From Desulfoluna spongiiphila (lineage in GTDB: Bacteria > Desulfobacterota > Desulfobacteria > Desulfobacterales > Desulfolunaceae): DNA of 64,000 bases. Shown here piece after piece: positions 32,652 through 41,737 of this stretch. The stretch is taken from contig NZ_FMUX01000008.1 in NCBI RefSeq assembly GCF_900101345.1, positions 1 through 64,000 on the forward strand, in the 5' to 3' direction. A program made the position numbers and the translations under genes. The notes under the pieces were generated by a model. The model did no database searches and was not told the origin of the DNA. It saw only the letters and a program-made list of their open reading frames with translations. Position 1 is the first letter of the stretch. Each line of letters starts with the position of its first letter.

Positions 32652-33412
32652 ATCGCCTGACCCTTTCAGCCTTTGCAGCAGCCCTGTTGCATGCGTTATT
32701 TTTCCTGGTTCCCTTGCCCACAGCATCCGTTGCCCCGCCGTCTGCCCCCACCCACGGCACAACCATCTCCGTTTCCATGACCGTGCCTTCGGTGCAGGCA
32801 CCGGCACCCGCCAAAGCGGTTGTAAAACCAATCCCGAAGAAAACGACGCCCCCCCAAAAAAAACAGGCACAGCCCAAGAAGCCTGTTAAGAAAAAAAAGG
32901 AAAAAAAGAGAAAGCAACCCAAACGCGTGGAACCCAAGGTGGCAAAGAAGAAAGTCCCTGTGCAGCAGCCTGCACAGGAAATCCCCCGTCTCGCACCCCC
33001 TGAGGTTGTTGAAGATCCGGCCCCTGTGCCCGACGAAACCCGGGCACGGGAGGCGGAGGAGGCCACCGTTGCAAAAAACACCACCCAGGACACCGAAGAG
33101 ACAGCGGAGCCCGCCTCAGCCCCCGCCATGGGCGGCGTCCAGTCCGATGCCCAGCCCACATCGGTCTACGCACCGGAGCCCCGATACCCCAAGGCTGCCA
33201 TCCGGCGTGGCTACCAGGGAGTGGTCCTTCTGGATATCCTTGTCAACGGCGACGGACACGTGGAGGAGGTAAAGCTGAAAAAATCAAGCGGACACGGCGT
33301 GCTGGACCGCAGCGCCGTAAAAGGGGTGAAGAAGTGGCGATTTTCCGCCAGCGGAGCTGACAACCCCACCTGGGTTACGCTTCCGGTGAGATTTAAGCTG
33401 CGCGGAATATGA
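32648..33412 (+). CDS. tonB: TonB
   Basis: A 254-residue energy transducer. It has an N-terminal membrane anchor (~5-25), a long Pro/Lys-rich periplasmic spacer (~45-150, with PKKTTPPQKKQAQPKKPVKK-type repeats) and a C-terminal TonB domain (~165-254) containing PRYPKAAIRRGYQG-like sequence, VLLDILVNGDGHVEEV and KKWRFSASG. It links ExbBD to the TonB box of the receptor. The start is GTG 32648, overlapping exbD by four bases. No other receptor gene lies nearby, so service to the B12 receptor is likely. Confidence 0.93.
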   Translation: MNRLTLSAFAAALLHALFFLVPLPTASVAPPSAPTHGTTISVSMTVPSVQAPAPAKAVVKPIPKKTTPPQKKQAQPKKPVKKKKEKKRKQPKRVEPKVAKKKVPVQQPAQEIPRLAPPEVVEDPAPVPDETRAREAEEATVAKNTTQDTEETAEPASAPAMGGVQSDAQPTSVYAPEPRYPKAAIRRGYQGVVLLDILVNGDGHVEEVKLKKSSGHGVLDRSAVKGVKKWRFSASGADNPTWVTLPVRFKLRGI

Positions 33413-33615
33413 AACCGTCTATACGATAATACGTGAGCGTCCGTATGTCTGGGCATCGTATTTTTAGGGACAGGCTCTTTATGCTGGACTTTTACCCGAC
33501 ACCCATGGAACAATGTTCGCATCGGTAGCCCGCTAAACCAATGGCGATATCCACACATTGATTTTCCGCATTCAACAGTCTCAATATCAAAGCCAGATTC
33601 AGGAAGGAGGGTGCT

Positions 33616-34542
33616 ATGCCACGAATTCCCCGTTTGGTTGTCACGGATTCAGGCCAAAAAACCGCTTACCATGTGATCAGTCGGACCGCGTTGGACGGTC
33701 TGCCCTTTGGAAAAATCGAAAAAGACAAGCTGCTCAGCATTATCCAGCGACTCTCGGCGGTTTATGTCGTTGACGTGTTGGGATTTGCCGTTATGGGCAA
33801 CCATTTTCACCTCCTTGTGGAGGTCAGCCCCGGATCCATGGTTTCTGATGATGAGGTGAAACGACGATTTCAGCTTCTCTACGGCAAAGACATGGAATTT
33901 CCGGAAGGATTGCTGAATGACTACCGGGAAAGGTTCTGCAGCCTGTCTGCCTATGTCAAAGACATCAAGCAACGTTTTTCCCACTATTACAACAAACGGA
34001 AAAATCGCAGAGGAACCCTCTGGGGAGAGCGGTTTAAAAGTGTCATCGTGCAGCAGGGAAACTCACTGATCCACTGCCTCGCTTATATAGATTTGAACCC
34101 ACTGCGTGCCGGAATTGTGAAGCGACCGGAAGATTACCGCTGGTGCTCCATCGGGTACCATCTTCAAACGGGAAACAACAGTGATTTCCTGTCATTGGAT
34201 TTAGGACTGGAAGATTCCGGAACGGCTGATCCCCTGACTCGCCTGAAAGAGTACCGAACATTTCTCTACCAGGTAGGTTCCATAGAAAAAAAAGGAAAAG
34301 CGACCCTTTCGAAACAGGTCTTTGATGAAGAGGCAGCCAACGGGTTTGAGCTTGCCCGGGTGAGACGATTCCGGTTTCGAACCCGGTATTTTACGGATTC
34401 AGGGATTATCGGTTCGAAAGCGTTCGTTGAGACAACGTACGGCTCATTCAAGGAAAAGATTCATGCCACACGGGATAAAGTTCCCAAACGAGTAAAGGGT
34501 ATAGAGGGCATGTATTCCTTGAAACGACTTGCGGATTTCTAA
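33616..34542 (+). CDS. REP-associated tyrosine transposase (RAYT)
   Basis: A 308-residue protein of the Y1/HUH transposase class. The HUH metal-binding motif is in GFAVMGNHFHLLVEV (~60-74). The catalytic Tyr candidate is in LSAYVKDIKQRFSHYYNKR (~112-130), followed by the typical GTLWGERFKS. About 100 extra C-terminal residues hold a basic RRFRFRTRYF helix. RAYTs act on dispersed palindromic REP sequences rather than on their own ends. GGAAGGAGGG precedes ATG 33616. GGGACAGGCTC (~33467) upstream and an inverted ACCTGTCCTAAAT (34706-34717) downstream may mark the element's edges. Confidence 0.85.
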   Translation: MPRIPRLVVTDSGQKTAYHVISRTALDGLPFGKIEKDKLLSIIQRLSAVYVVDVLGFAVMGNHFHLLVEVSPGSMVSDDEVKRRFQLLYGKDMEFPEGLLNDYRERFCSLSAYVKDIKQRFSHYYNKRKNRRGTLWGERFKSVIVQQGNSLIHCLAYIDLNPLRAGIVKRPEDYRWCSIGYHLQTGNNSDFLSLDLGLEDSGTADPLTRLKEYRTFLYQVGSIEKKGKATLSKQVFDEEAANGFELARVRRFRFRTRYFTDSGIIGSKAFVETTYGSFKEKIHATRDKVPKRVKGIEGMYSLKRLADF

Positions 34543-34745
34543 AAAGCTGAATGGCGTATTGCAGCGTGGATGTGATTCATGGTTATTTCGGAATTTTGGT
34601 GTGCGCTCCATTGCCCTTGCTCTCTCTTCCGGTCATCCCCGTTTCAAATAGTTCTCACACGATGAATGCCAACAATTTCCGAATCGAAAGTGTACTTGTT
34701 TTCAGACCTGTCCTAAATAGATAATCGAACTCTAACCAAACTGAG

Positions 34746-35651
34746 ATGGAATCGATGACTGAGGTATACAATGTAGTGCTAAACGGTAGAGTCATTCCCG
34801 GGTGGGATCATGAGGAGGTAAGAGACAACCTGGCCGTTCTTTTTAAAATCACACCTGAAAAAACGGAGTGGTTTCTATCAGGGAACGCCATCACCATCAA
34901 AAAAAATATCGATCATAAAAAGGGTCTCATGTTGATGCGCCTTCTTGAGGAAGCCGGTGCTGATTGCAAATTGACCAGGCAGGATGGCTCCATACCTGGG
35001 CTACCCGTCGCAGATAAGAAAGATGCTCCTGAATGCAGTGTGTGTGGGATCGTGCAGCCAAACCATGCAAACCATATGACAGATAAACCTTACTCGAACT
35101 CGGTTGCAAGGCCCTCGCGCCCATCACAGCACACTTACCAAAACGACCTGTCTCAATATGTTGATAAAAACAGACAGAGATACATGGAACTATTTGCGAG
35201 GTTCGATGAAAATGAAGGGGCATACGTCATAAGCTGGAACTGGCCAGCCTTTTTTTTAACTGCATGGTGGTTTTTCTATCGCAAGCTTTATGTTTGGGCG
35301 CTTGTTTCGATTGGCGCAGGAATTCTCGTTAGCGCATTGGCACCGATCTTAACCCTTCCCTTTCATATCGGTATTGGCGTTTCGGCAAATTTTCTATATT
35401 ACAGGCATGCAAAGAAAAAAATTCACAAGCTGCGCATGGAAAGTCCTACGGGTGATATCGGCCCAACATTATCTGAGGAAGGTGGCGTCACTTATAAAGT
35501 ACCGGCATGCATTGCATTGGCTTTGATGGTGCTCATCTTTCTTGCCGTGGTCATTCCGAAACTCATGAACTCAGGGGCTGAAACGACCCTGTGGAAGATT
35601 GATACAAATGCGGTACTGCGTCCGACGTTCCATACCACAGAAGGGATCTAA
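34746..35651 (+). CDS. DUF2628-type membrane protein, N-terminal part of a split protease
   Basis: A 301-residue protein. Residues ~1-80 form a small domain (VYNVVLNGRVIPGWDHEEV, LFKITPEKTEWFLSG) seen at the start of other unknown membrane proteins. A Cys pair CSVC lies near 97. Residues ~155-225 match DUF2628 (ISWNWPAFFLTAWWFFYRKLY) with two or three helices, and another helix is at ~255-275. The frame ends in TAA at 35649-35651. It continues without another stop through 198 codons encoding a trypsin-like protease domain. The protein is therefore best read as the membrane anchor of an interrupted protease. Confidence 0.7.
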   Translation: MESMTEVYNVVLNGRVIPGWDHEEVRDNLAVLFKITPEKTEWFLSGNAITIKKNIDHKKGLMLMRLLEEAGADCKLTRQDGSIPGLPVADKKDAPECSVCGIVQPNHANHMTDKPYSNSVARPSRPSQHTYQNDLSQYVDKNRQRYMELFARFDENEGAYVISWNWPAFFLTAWWFFYRKLYVWALVSIGAGILVSALAPILTLPFHIGIGVSANFLYYRHAKKKIHKLRMESPTGDIGPTLSEEGGVTYKVPACIALALMVLIFLAVVIPKLMNSGAETTLWKIDTNAVLRPTFHTTEGI

Positions 35652-36245
35652 GAGGCGGGAAGTGCATATGTTATCTGCTTGCCTGAAGCTGGCGGCACCA
35701 TGCTGGTCACGGCACACCATCTATTCGGTCCTGCCGGAGGATTTGAGCAAACGTATCCATGGGATGAGGTGCCTGGCTTAATTCGAAAAGTTTCGGCACG
35801 ATCTATAGGGGCTTCATTTTTGCAGGTAGAGACGTCCGATGTCCTTCCGATATTTGGTGCGCACGCCTTTGATGAACATGGCGCCGGGCATGATCTGGCT
35901 GTCTTCCCCTTGACCGATGATGCCCCTGAAGTACCTGTCCTGCCCCTGGCTGAACGGTTACCGCGCAGACTTGAAAAAATTTGGATGCTTGCCCACGTAC
36001 TCAATAGAAACCCTGAAAAAAAGCTATACCCGGCCTGTGTAGTCGCGGTTAATGAACACTCAATAACGTATGTTTTTGAAGACTCAACACTTGACCTTAC
36101 GGCTACCAGCGGGGCTCCGATGCTGAACGGGAAGGGTGAAATCATGGCGATGAATGTTGCAGGGGTCAATACCAAAGTCAAACTGCTTGTTATCGGAACG
36201 CCAGCCACAACGATTCGGGCATTGATCAAACAATCTGCTTATTAA
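35652..36245 (+). pseudogene. Trypsin-like protease domain cut off by an in-frame stop
   Basis: About 198 in-frame codons directly after the TAA of the previous gene encode a chymotrypsin-like fold: AGSAYVICLPEAGGTMLVTAHHLFG with the His, DEHGAGHDLAVFPL with the Asp, and TATSGAPMLNGKGEIMAMNVAG with the Ser. The triad is intact. Translation could restart at TTG 35679 or ATG 35697, but no ribosome site is clear and the first strand of the fold would be lost. The best reading is a recent nonsense mutation in a ~500-residue membrane-anchored protease; a sequencing error would give the same picture. Confidence 0.7.
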
Positions 36246-36382
36246 TCCATGGAACACACTGTGACGGTAATGATACATTCAAGGTTGCTCAGCGTGGTCC
36301 GACGGTCAGGCTTGTTTTTTTCAGGTACTTTCGCCATAAGTGAAACAAGCTATGTTGCCCACCCCCTTGTGCAGGAGAGTTC

Positions 36383-37141
36383 ATGTTACGATCTGTTTTC
36401 TTAAGTTTTACGATTTTTTCCCTGGTCTCCCTCACCGGCTGCATGCCCCTTCTGCAGGGCTACGTGGTCTCAAACATGAAAGAAGAGCCGGTCTGCGAAC
36501 GGTTTTATATCCACCCGGAGCCCAAAGTGGGCGATACGGCCTTTTACACCTCGGACAACGAGCACATGAAGGGCAACGGGAGCCGGGTCACCCTCATCTC
36601 CCGGGAAGAGGGCGTGAACATGGTGGCCCTGGAACCTGAAAACCGAAAAATGCTGAATTTCAGAAAGCTGTACTGGGTCACGGATGACGGGATCGTCATC
36701 AAGGCACAACTCGAATACAAAGGAGAGATTACCCCGTTGAAGGTGGAAGGGGAGAACCCGGAGACAGGCTACTTCCGCCGTCTCACCTTTGAGCGGTGCG
36801 CGGTGCCACAGCGCTTTGAGGCCAAGGGGAGAAGCTACACAGTCAAATACATCCAGACCCAGCAGATGGTCCATCACTCCGGCGACCCGTTTTTCGGAAC
36901 CGTGGATGCGGACATGACCCAGGTGAATATGTACGATCCCGACGTCCCCTTTGGCCTTGTCAAAACCGTTTTAAGCGGCAAGACCAAGGCCGGAGCAGGG
37001 GCCTTTGACTTCATCGGGGCGGCCATTAAAGCAACCCAGCCCGACATCTTTTCGTCGCGGGAGGTCCTCAATGACCTCTACACCTCCTCGAAGTCATCAG
37101 AACATGCCTTCATCATGGATTTTAATTACACCCCGGAATAA
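36383..37141 (+). CDS. Unknown lipoprotein
   Basis: A 252-residue protein with a lipoprotein signal peptide. The lipobox is LTGC with Cys 20, so the protein is anchored to a membrane facing the periplasm. The rest is strand-rich and soluble, with no domain I recognise; FYIHPEPKVGDTAFYTSDNE and YTVKYIQTQQMVHHSGDPFFG stand out. AGGAGAG precedes ATG 36383. The DUF711 gene follows 24 nt downstream, so the two may be co-transcribed, although one is exported and the other cytoplasmic. Confidence 0.8.
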   Translation: MLRSVFLSFTIFSLVSLTGCMPLLQGYVVSNMKEEPVCERFYIHPEPKVGDTAFYTSDNEHMKGNGSRVTLISREEGVNMVALEPENRKMLNFRKLYWVTDDGIVIKAQLEYKGEITPLKVEGENPETGYFRRLTFERCAVPQRFEAKGRSYTVKYIQTQQMVHHSGDPFFGTVDADMTQVNMYDPDVPFGLVKTVLSGKTKAGAGAFDFIGAAIKATQPDIFSSREVLNDLYTSSKSSEHAFIMDFNYTPE

Positions 37142-37165
37142 CCCAAAAGAAAAAGCAAACACCAT

Positions 37166-38398
37166 ATGACGTATCAAAACAAAGCACTGTGCAGAGTCCG
37201 AACCATCACCACCTTCCTCTCCCTGGACCGTGACAAAAGCGCCTGGAAAAAAGAGATCGGCAGGGCATCCCGCTTTTGCGCCGAACTGTCCCGGGAGTTT
37301 TTGGAAAACGGGTACACCGTCCAATCCATACGGATCGTCACCAACCCCTTTGGCGATTACCTCAACACCGACAGCCTTGAAAGTGCCAGGGATGACCTTA
37401 CATATCTCAGCGGCCTGCTGAGCGCCTCCGATGCCACCGGCCCCAGAGTCCGGTTTGCCACCGGCGAGGCCCGGACCAAAGGGGAAATCGCGATGCTTCC
37501 CGAGCTGGTGAAGGCGTTCGGGGACCTCTGCAATGTCTGCGTAAACGTCGGGCTCGACGACTTCGGCATCTTAGACAGTGAGTTGATTGACCTGTCGGCC
37601 GAGGCGGTCATCAAAATCAGCAAACTCACCCCGCGGGGAGAGGGAAACTTCAACTTTACGGTGAACTTCAACTGCGACCCGCTGATTCCCTACTTTCCTG
37701 CGAGTTATCATCACGCAGAGCTCGGGGACCGTTTTGTGATCGGGCTCGAAACACCGGATCTTCTCGTAAGCGTTTTAAAAGAGGTCAACAGCGGTGCAGA
37801 ATGCACCTCACACAACGCCCGATTCAAGAATTACCACCGGGCCATGGGCAACGCACTCCAACACCACATCTCGGCAATACAGGGCATCATCCACCGATCA
37901 GGCATCGATGCCGGCTTTGCTTTTTCCGGATTTGACAGCTCGGCGGCACCGTCAAAAAACTGTGCCAGTATGGCAGAGGTCTATGAAGAGATGGGGGTCG
38001 CCTACTTCGGTGCCTCGGGTACCGTTGAGGCGTCGGCTCTTTTGACCCGGGTGTTTAAATCCATTGAGGGTGTGGATCTTGTCGGATTTTCCGGCCTCAT
38101 GCTTGCCTTGACGGAAGACACCGGCCTTGCGCAGGGGACCGTCCATTCGCAGTTTGATATCAGGTCTCTTTTAACCTACAGCTCGGTGTGCGGTATCGGC
38201 CTGGATACGGTCCCCATCCCCGGCGACACCCCCGCCCATAAAATCGCAGCCCTGATGAGGGACACCGGGACCATGGCCTTCCGCCTGAACAAACCCCTGA
38301 CCGTTCGTCTTTTCCCGGTTCCGGGACTCAGCGCAGGGGACATGACGGCCTTTGAAAGCAGTGACCTTTGCAACTGCGCCGTCCTTGCGGTGCCTTAG
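37166..38398 (+). CDS. DUF711 family protein
   Basis: A 410-residue cytoplasmic protein of the DUF711 (UPF0210-related) family. The C-terminal signature is clear: SVCGIGLDTVPIPGDTP, followed by MRDTGTMAFRLNKPLTVRLFPVPG and FESSDLCNCAVL. The N-terminal part (CRVRTITTFLSLDRD, YTVQSIRIVTNPFGDYL) also fits. The family fold is related to the ten-stranded barrel of pyruvate formate-lyase-like proteins, but no reaction is established. The Cys in SVCGIG and the Cys pair near the end are candidates for function. The start at ATG 37166 has a weak ribosome site. Confidence 0.82.
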   Translation: MTYQNKALCRVRTITTFLSLDRDKSAWKKEIGRASRFCAELSREFLENGYTVQSIRIVTNPFGDYLNTDSLESARDDLTYLSGLLSASDATGPRVRFATGEARTKGEIAMLPELVKAFGDLCNVCVNVGLDDFGILDSELIDLSAEAVIKISKLTPRGEGNFNFTVNFNCDPLIPYFPASYHHAELGDRFVIGLETPDLLVSVLKEVNSGAECTSHNARFKNYHRAMGNALQHHISAIQGIIHRSGIDAGFAFSGFDSSAAPSKNCASMAEVYEEMGVAYFGASGTVEASALLTRVFKSIEGVDLVGFSGLMLALTEDTGLAQGTVHSQFDIRSLLTYSSVCGIGLDTVPIPGDTPAHKIAALMRDTGTMAFRLNKPLTVRLFPVPGLSAGDMTAFESSDLCNCAVLAVP

Positions 38399-38418
38399 CC
38401 CGGAGATTTCACGAGCAA

Positions 38419-39090
38419 TCATTTTAGATAGGGGTACAACACACGACGGCATGAAGGGCAGATGCCGTGGCTGAAGTTGGCCTCGGGATGAAACGATTCG
38501 ATGTCCTGCCAATTGCCCTGGGTATCTTTGATGCTTTTGCAGTTGGCACACATGGTGATAAACCCTCGGAGCTCCCGGCGCTGGCTGAGGCTCCGGTTGA
38601 TCTCCCGGTTTTTTTCCACCAGGGCGTGGTTGACACAGAGAAGCTCAAGGTGGGATTCCATCAACTTGCAGAAATGCTGAAGAAGATGCCGTACGGACTC
38701 GGAGTAGCCCTTGCTGACCCTGTCCAGAACACAAAGGGTCCCGTAAATGTCCCCGTTGGGAAGCAGCACCGGGTATCCAAGATAAGAGACCATGTCCCGG
38801 TTAAATGCCGGACTGGCCTGCCACCTCTCGTCATTTAAGGCATTACAGACGATGAGCGTCTCCTGTGTTTTAATGACGGTCTCGCAGTACAGCCCTGAGT
38901 TGTTGAGTACCTGCGTCTCCCCGGGAGAATAGGGGTTGTGTGTGCCGATGCTTGAGACAAACACATCGATGCACGGGTCGGAAAACCGCATGACAAGGGC
39001 CACTGGAGCCCCCGTGATTTCGGTTATGAGGTCGGTCATCTCCTGCCAGATTTTTTTGATGTGCTCGGGAACGTGGATTTGCTTCATCAT
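38419..39090 (-). CDS. GAF-domain protein with CxxC...CPSC tail
   Basis: A 223-residue cytoplasmic protein. A GAF domain spans ~15-150 (ALVMRFSDPCIDVFVSS, YLGYPVLLPNGDIYGTLCVLD), a coiled coil follows at ~150-175, and the tail is MCANCKSIKDTQGNWQDIES with HGICPSCRRVLYP. The tail matches that of the PAS protein at 15062, with the same two CxxC pairs. There is no output enzyme domain. The start could be ATG 39090 or 39087; AAGG lies just upstream. A Crp-family regulator precedes it on the same strand with a 76-nt gap, suggesting one small operon. Confidence 0.82.
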   Translation of the reverse strand: MMKQIHVPEHIKKIWQEMTDLITEITGAPVALVMRFSDPCIDVFVSSIGTHNPYSPGETQVLNNSGLYCETVIKTQETLIVCNALNDERWQASPAFNRDMVSYLGYPVLLPNGDIYGTLCVLDRVSKGYSESVRHLLQHFCKLMESHLELLCVNHALVEKNREINRSLSQRRELRGFITMCANCKSIKDTQGNWQDIESFHPEANFSHGICPSCRRVLYPYLK

Positions 39091-39166
39091 CCTTGTCTTC
39101 GCCTTGCTTCAATTCCGACCCCTGTGGCGCGTTGATGCGGTACGACCCGCACGTATCCCTGAAGGA

Positions 39167-39871
39167 TCATGGGTGGACTCCCGGGGTCTCTGTGACCATC
39201 GGAAGGATAAGTTTACGATCTTCGGATATGATTTTACCGGTTCGTTTCAACACCTTCATGGCACGGGTAATGCTCACCCGATGGGCACCGGTTAAAATCG
39301 ACAGCTCTTCATGGGTCAGCGGGAATTTGATGATGATCCCCTTGGGACTCTGTGTGCCGTGCTCTTTGGCAATATTAAAGAGCACATGAAAAAGACGATC
39401 CTCAATATTGGGCAGGGACAGGCTCCTCACGCGCCGGGTCAGCCATGAGATTCGTTCGCTCATGTTTTTGATCACCTGCAGGCCTATCTTGGGGTAATCC
39501 AGGATGAGCTGTTCAAACTCGGTTTTGCTGAAACCGCACGTGGTCGTATCTTCCATGCAATAGGCCGTGACGGGGTACTGTGCCCCGGCAAGAAAAATAT
39601 TTTCCCCGACAAAATCCCCGGATTTCCGCATCTCAAGCGTCAATTCATTGCCATCTTCAAACACCTTGTTCAGCTTGACGCGTCCGGCGGTAATTAGAAA
39701 AAGCTCCTCTGCCGCAGCTCCCTGACGGAACAGGGTATCTCCTTTTGACGCTCGTTTTTTCCTTGCCTTGACGATAAAGGCCTCAAACTCTGGCGAATAT
39801 GTGTTTTCAAAATTAAAATCTATTGATAGTTCGTTGATATCATTACCTGCAATTTGTTTAGCACGACACAC
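39167..39871 (-). CDS. Crp/Fnr-family transcription regulator
   Basis: A 234-residue regulator. The cyclic-nucleotide-type beta-roll spans ~25-145 (GDTLFRQGAAAEELFLITAGRVKLNK, SGDFVGENIFLAG), the dimer helix lies at ~140-165, and a winged helix-turn-helix at ~180-225 holds LTHEELSILTGAHRVSITRAMKVLKRTGKI. The Arg and Ser that bind cAMP in Crp are not obvious, and there is no Fnr-type N-terminal Cys cluster; a single Cys is at residue 2. The effector is unknown. The start is GTG 39871 with AGGG upstream. Confidence 0.9.
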   Translation of the reverse strand: MCRAKQIAGNDINELSIDFNFENTYSPEFEAFIVKARKKRASKGDTLFRQGAAAEELFLITAGRVKLNKVFEDGNELTLEMRKSGDFVGENIFLAGAQYPVTAYCMEDTTTCGFSKTEFEQLILDYPKIGLQVIKNMSERISWLTRRVRSLSLPNIEDRLFHVLFNIAKEHGTQSPKGIIIKFPLTHEELSILTGAHRVSITRAMKVLKRTGKIISEDRKLILPMVTETPGVHP

Positions 39872-40323
39872 GATTCAACCCTTTCTTACTCCACCTGGAT
39901 TGTAGATAATGATGGTGCTTCTATTAAGTATAGAAGATAGCTCTTGTCTGTAGCAGCGGCTACAAACCGAGCGAAAAACATATCAGGTGAGAAAAGGAGA
40001 CATGATGCATTTTTTATACCACGGACATATTCCAATACAGGGATTGCCCCCATGAGGCAAGGGGACGTGGCAGCGCAGGGCCCCGTTTGACGGGGTCATA
40101 GACAGCTTACGGGGTGTGTATACCCTTTCAGTTCAGATCCGTATACGGGGTATCACGGCCTGTCTGACCGCCAGTCAAAAAATCTCACGGCCTACGTCAG
40201 AACAATTGACAAAACAGCCATATCCTACTACTGACAATGTGCTATTGCCAGCCACCGGCAATCCGGTCGGGAGCCGTAAAAGACTCCTGGGGCATAAACA
40301 GATTTTCAACAACACGGGAGCCC
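39872..40323. other. Gap with nothing identified
   Basis: About 450 bp between the divergent Crp-type regulator and the condensation-fold gene. No gene, hairpin terminator or clear promoter is visible. A site for the Crp-type protein could lie here, but no TGTGA-like palindrome was found. Confidence 0.5.
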
Positions 40324-41646
40324 ATGAGCCTGCTTGACACCCCGGTCCAAAGCCGAGAGAAAATGAAACGACAGGACGCCGACAAGTCGTGGTATCGACT
40401 GGATAACGCCGGAAAATTATTCCCCTCCATCACCTCGACACGAATTTCGACGGTCTTCAGGGTCTCGGCGACCCTTGTGGCCCCCGTGGACAAGAGCCTG
40501 CTGCAGGACGCCCTGGATGCCGTCATCCCGCGGTTTCCCTATTTTCAGGTCACCCTTAAACGGGGCCTTTTCTGGTACTATTTCGAACGGTCCCACGAGC
40601 AGCCCCGGGTGGAGGAGGAGATCTTTTATCCCTGCATGTTCCTGATGTACAAAAAGCGGGGGGTGTTTCCTTTTCGGGTCCTTTATTTCAATCGTCGGAT
40701 CAGCCTTGAGATCTCCCACAGCGTGACGGACGGAACCGGGGCCCTTGAGTTTCTGAAATCACTCGTCGCAGAATACGCACGGATCGCCGGAGTCTCCTTT
40801 GCCCGGGACGACACGATATGCCATGCCGGTGATGAGCCGGACCCGGAAGAATTTGAAGACTCTTTCCGCGCCTATTACCAAAAAAATATCCCCCAGCCCC
40901 ATCAGGTGAGCAGGGCGTATCTCTTTCCCTTTGAGCTCCTGCCCAAGGGTGAATATTCCATTGTCACCGGGATCATGAAAACCGAAGAGATCCTTGAGGT
41001 ATCCAAACGCCATGGGGCCACCGTAACGCATTATTTCACGGCCCTTTATTTTGATGCCGTCCAGCAGTATCTTAAGGTATCAGGGGAGAAGAACCCCAGT
41101 CCGGTGGTCCTTAACGTACCGGTGAACCTGCGGCGACTCTTTCCCTCCAGGACCATGCGCAATTTTTTTGTAAGCATCACCCCGTCCCTGGATTTCCGGC
41201 TGGGGCATTTCTCCTTTGAGGAAATCCTGGCGCAGGTGAAGCACGCCATGGGAATGATGGCCACCACACAGTATTTAAGGCAGCTCATCTGCCGAAACGT
41301 AAAGCCGGAAATGCCCCTGATGGTCCGGCTCATGCCCCTGTACGTCAAAAAATTGGTGACGCGACTGATTTTCAGGGAGTTCGGCGAAAAAAACAACACG
41401 AGCAGCATCTCCAATCTCGGCAACATCATCCTGCCCGACGGGCTGGCTCCCTTTGTGGAGCGATTTGAATTTTACCCCCCGCCGGGAAAGCAGAATGTAG
41501 TCAAAATCGGTATTGTATCCTATGCGGGGAAGGTCTATGTGACGTTCGGGAGCCTCACCGAGGATAAAATCATTGAGCGGTATTTTTTTCGAAAGATCAG
41601 AAAGATGGGCATCCGCGTCAAAATAGAGACAAACGCTTTGGTATAA
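40324..41646 (+). CDS. Condensation/acetyltransferase-fold protein (HxxxDG)
   Basis: A ~440-residue protein of the CoA-dependent acyltransferase fold shared by alcohol acetyltransferases and NRPS condensation domains. The catalytic motif is HSVTDG near 130. The C-terminal half contains NVPVNLRRLFPSRTMRNFF and ISNLGNI, matching the DFGWG/latch region in position. The N terminus WYRLDNAGKLFPSI is typical of a stand-alone subfamily. The start is ATG 40324, with GGGAG upstream; ATG 40363 is possible. The next gene encodes a zinc-ribbon membrane protein that often accompanies this family. The substrate is unknown. Confidence 0.8.
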   Translation: MSLLDTPVQSREKMKRQDADKSWYRLDNAGKLFPSITSTRISTVFRVSATLVAPVDKSLLQDALDAVIPRFPYFQVTLKRGLFWYYFERSHEQPRVEEEIFYPCMFLMYKKRGVFPFRVLYFNRRISLEISHSVTDGTGALEFLKSLVAEYARIAGVSFARDDTICHAGDEPDPEEFEDSFRAYYQKNIPQPHQVSRAYLFPFELLPKGEYSIVTGIMKTEEILEVSKRHGATVTHYFTALYFDAVQQYLKVSGEKNPSPVVLNVPVNLRRLFPSRTMRNFFVSITPSLDFRLGHFSFEEILAQVKHAMGMMATTQYLRQLICRNVKPEMPLMVRLMPLYVKKLVTRLIFREFGEKNNTSSISNLGNIILPDGLAPFVERFEFYPPPGKQNVVKIGIVSYAGKVYVTFGSLTEDKIIERYFFRKIRKMGIRVKIETNALV

Positions 41647-41737
41647 AGGCCCTTTGCTTTTCTGCCGAAACACGCAACAACACGAAGGAAAAAGGCATGG
41701 CACAGGCTTTTTTCCTTCAGCCGTAAGGGAGATCATC

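Noticed and set aside
35649..35651. Stop codon recoding as explanation for the split protease
   Set aside because: The codon is TAA, for which no amino-acid insertion system is known in bacteria of this type. A nonsense mutation is simpler.
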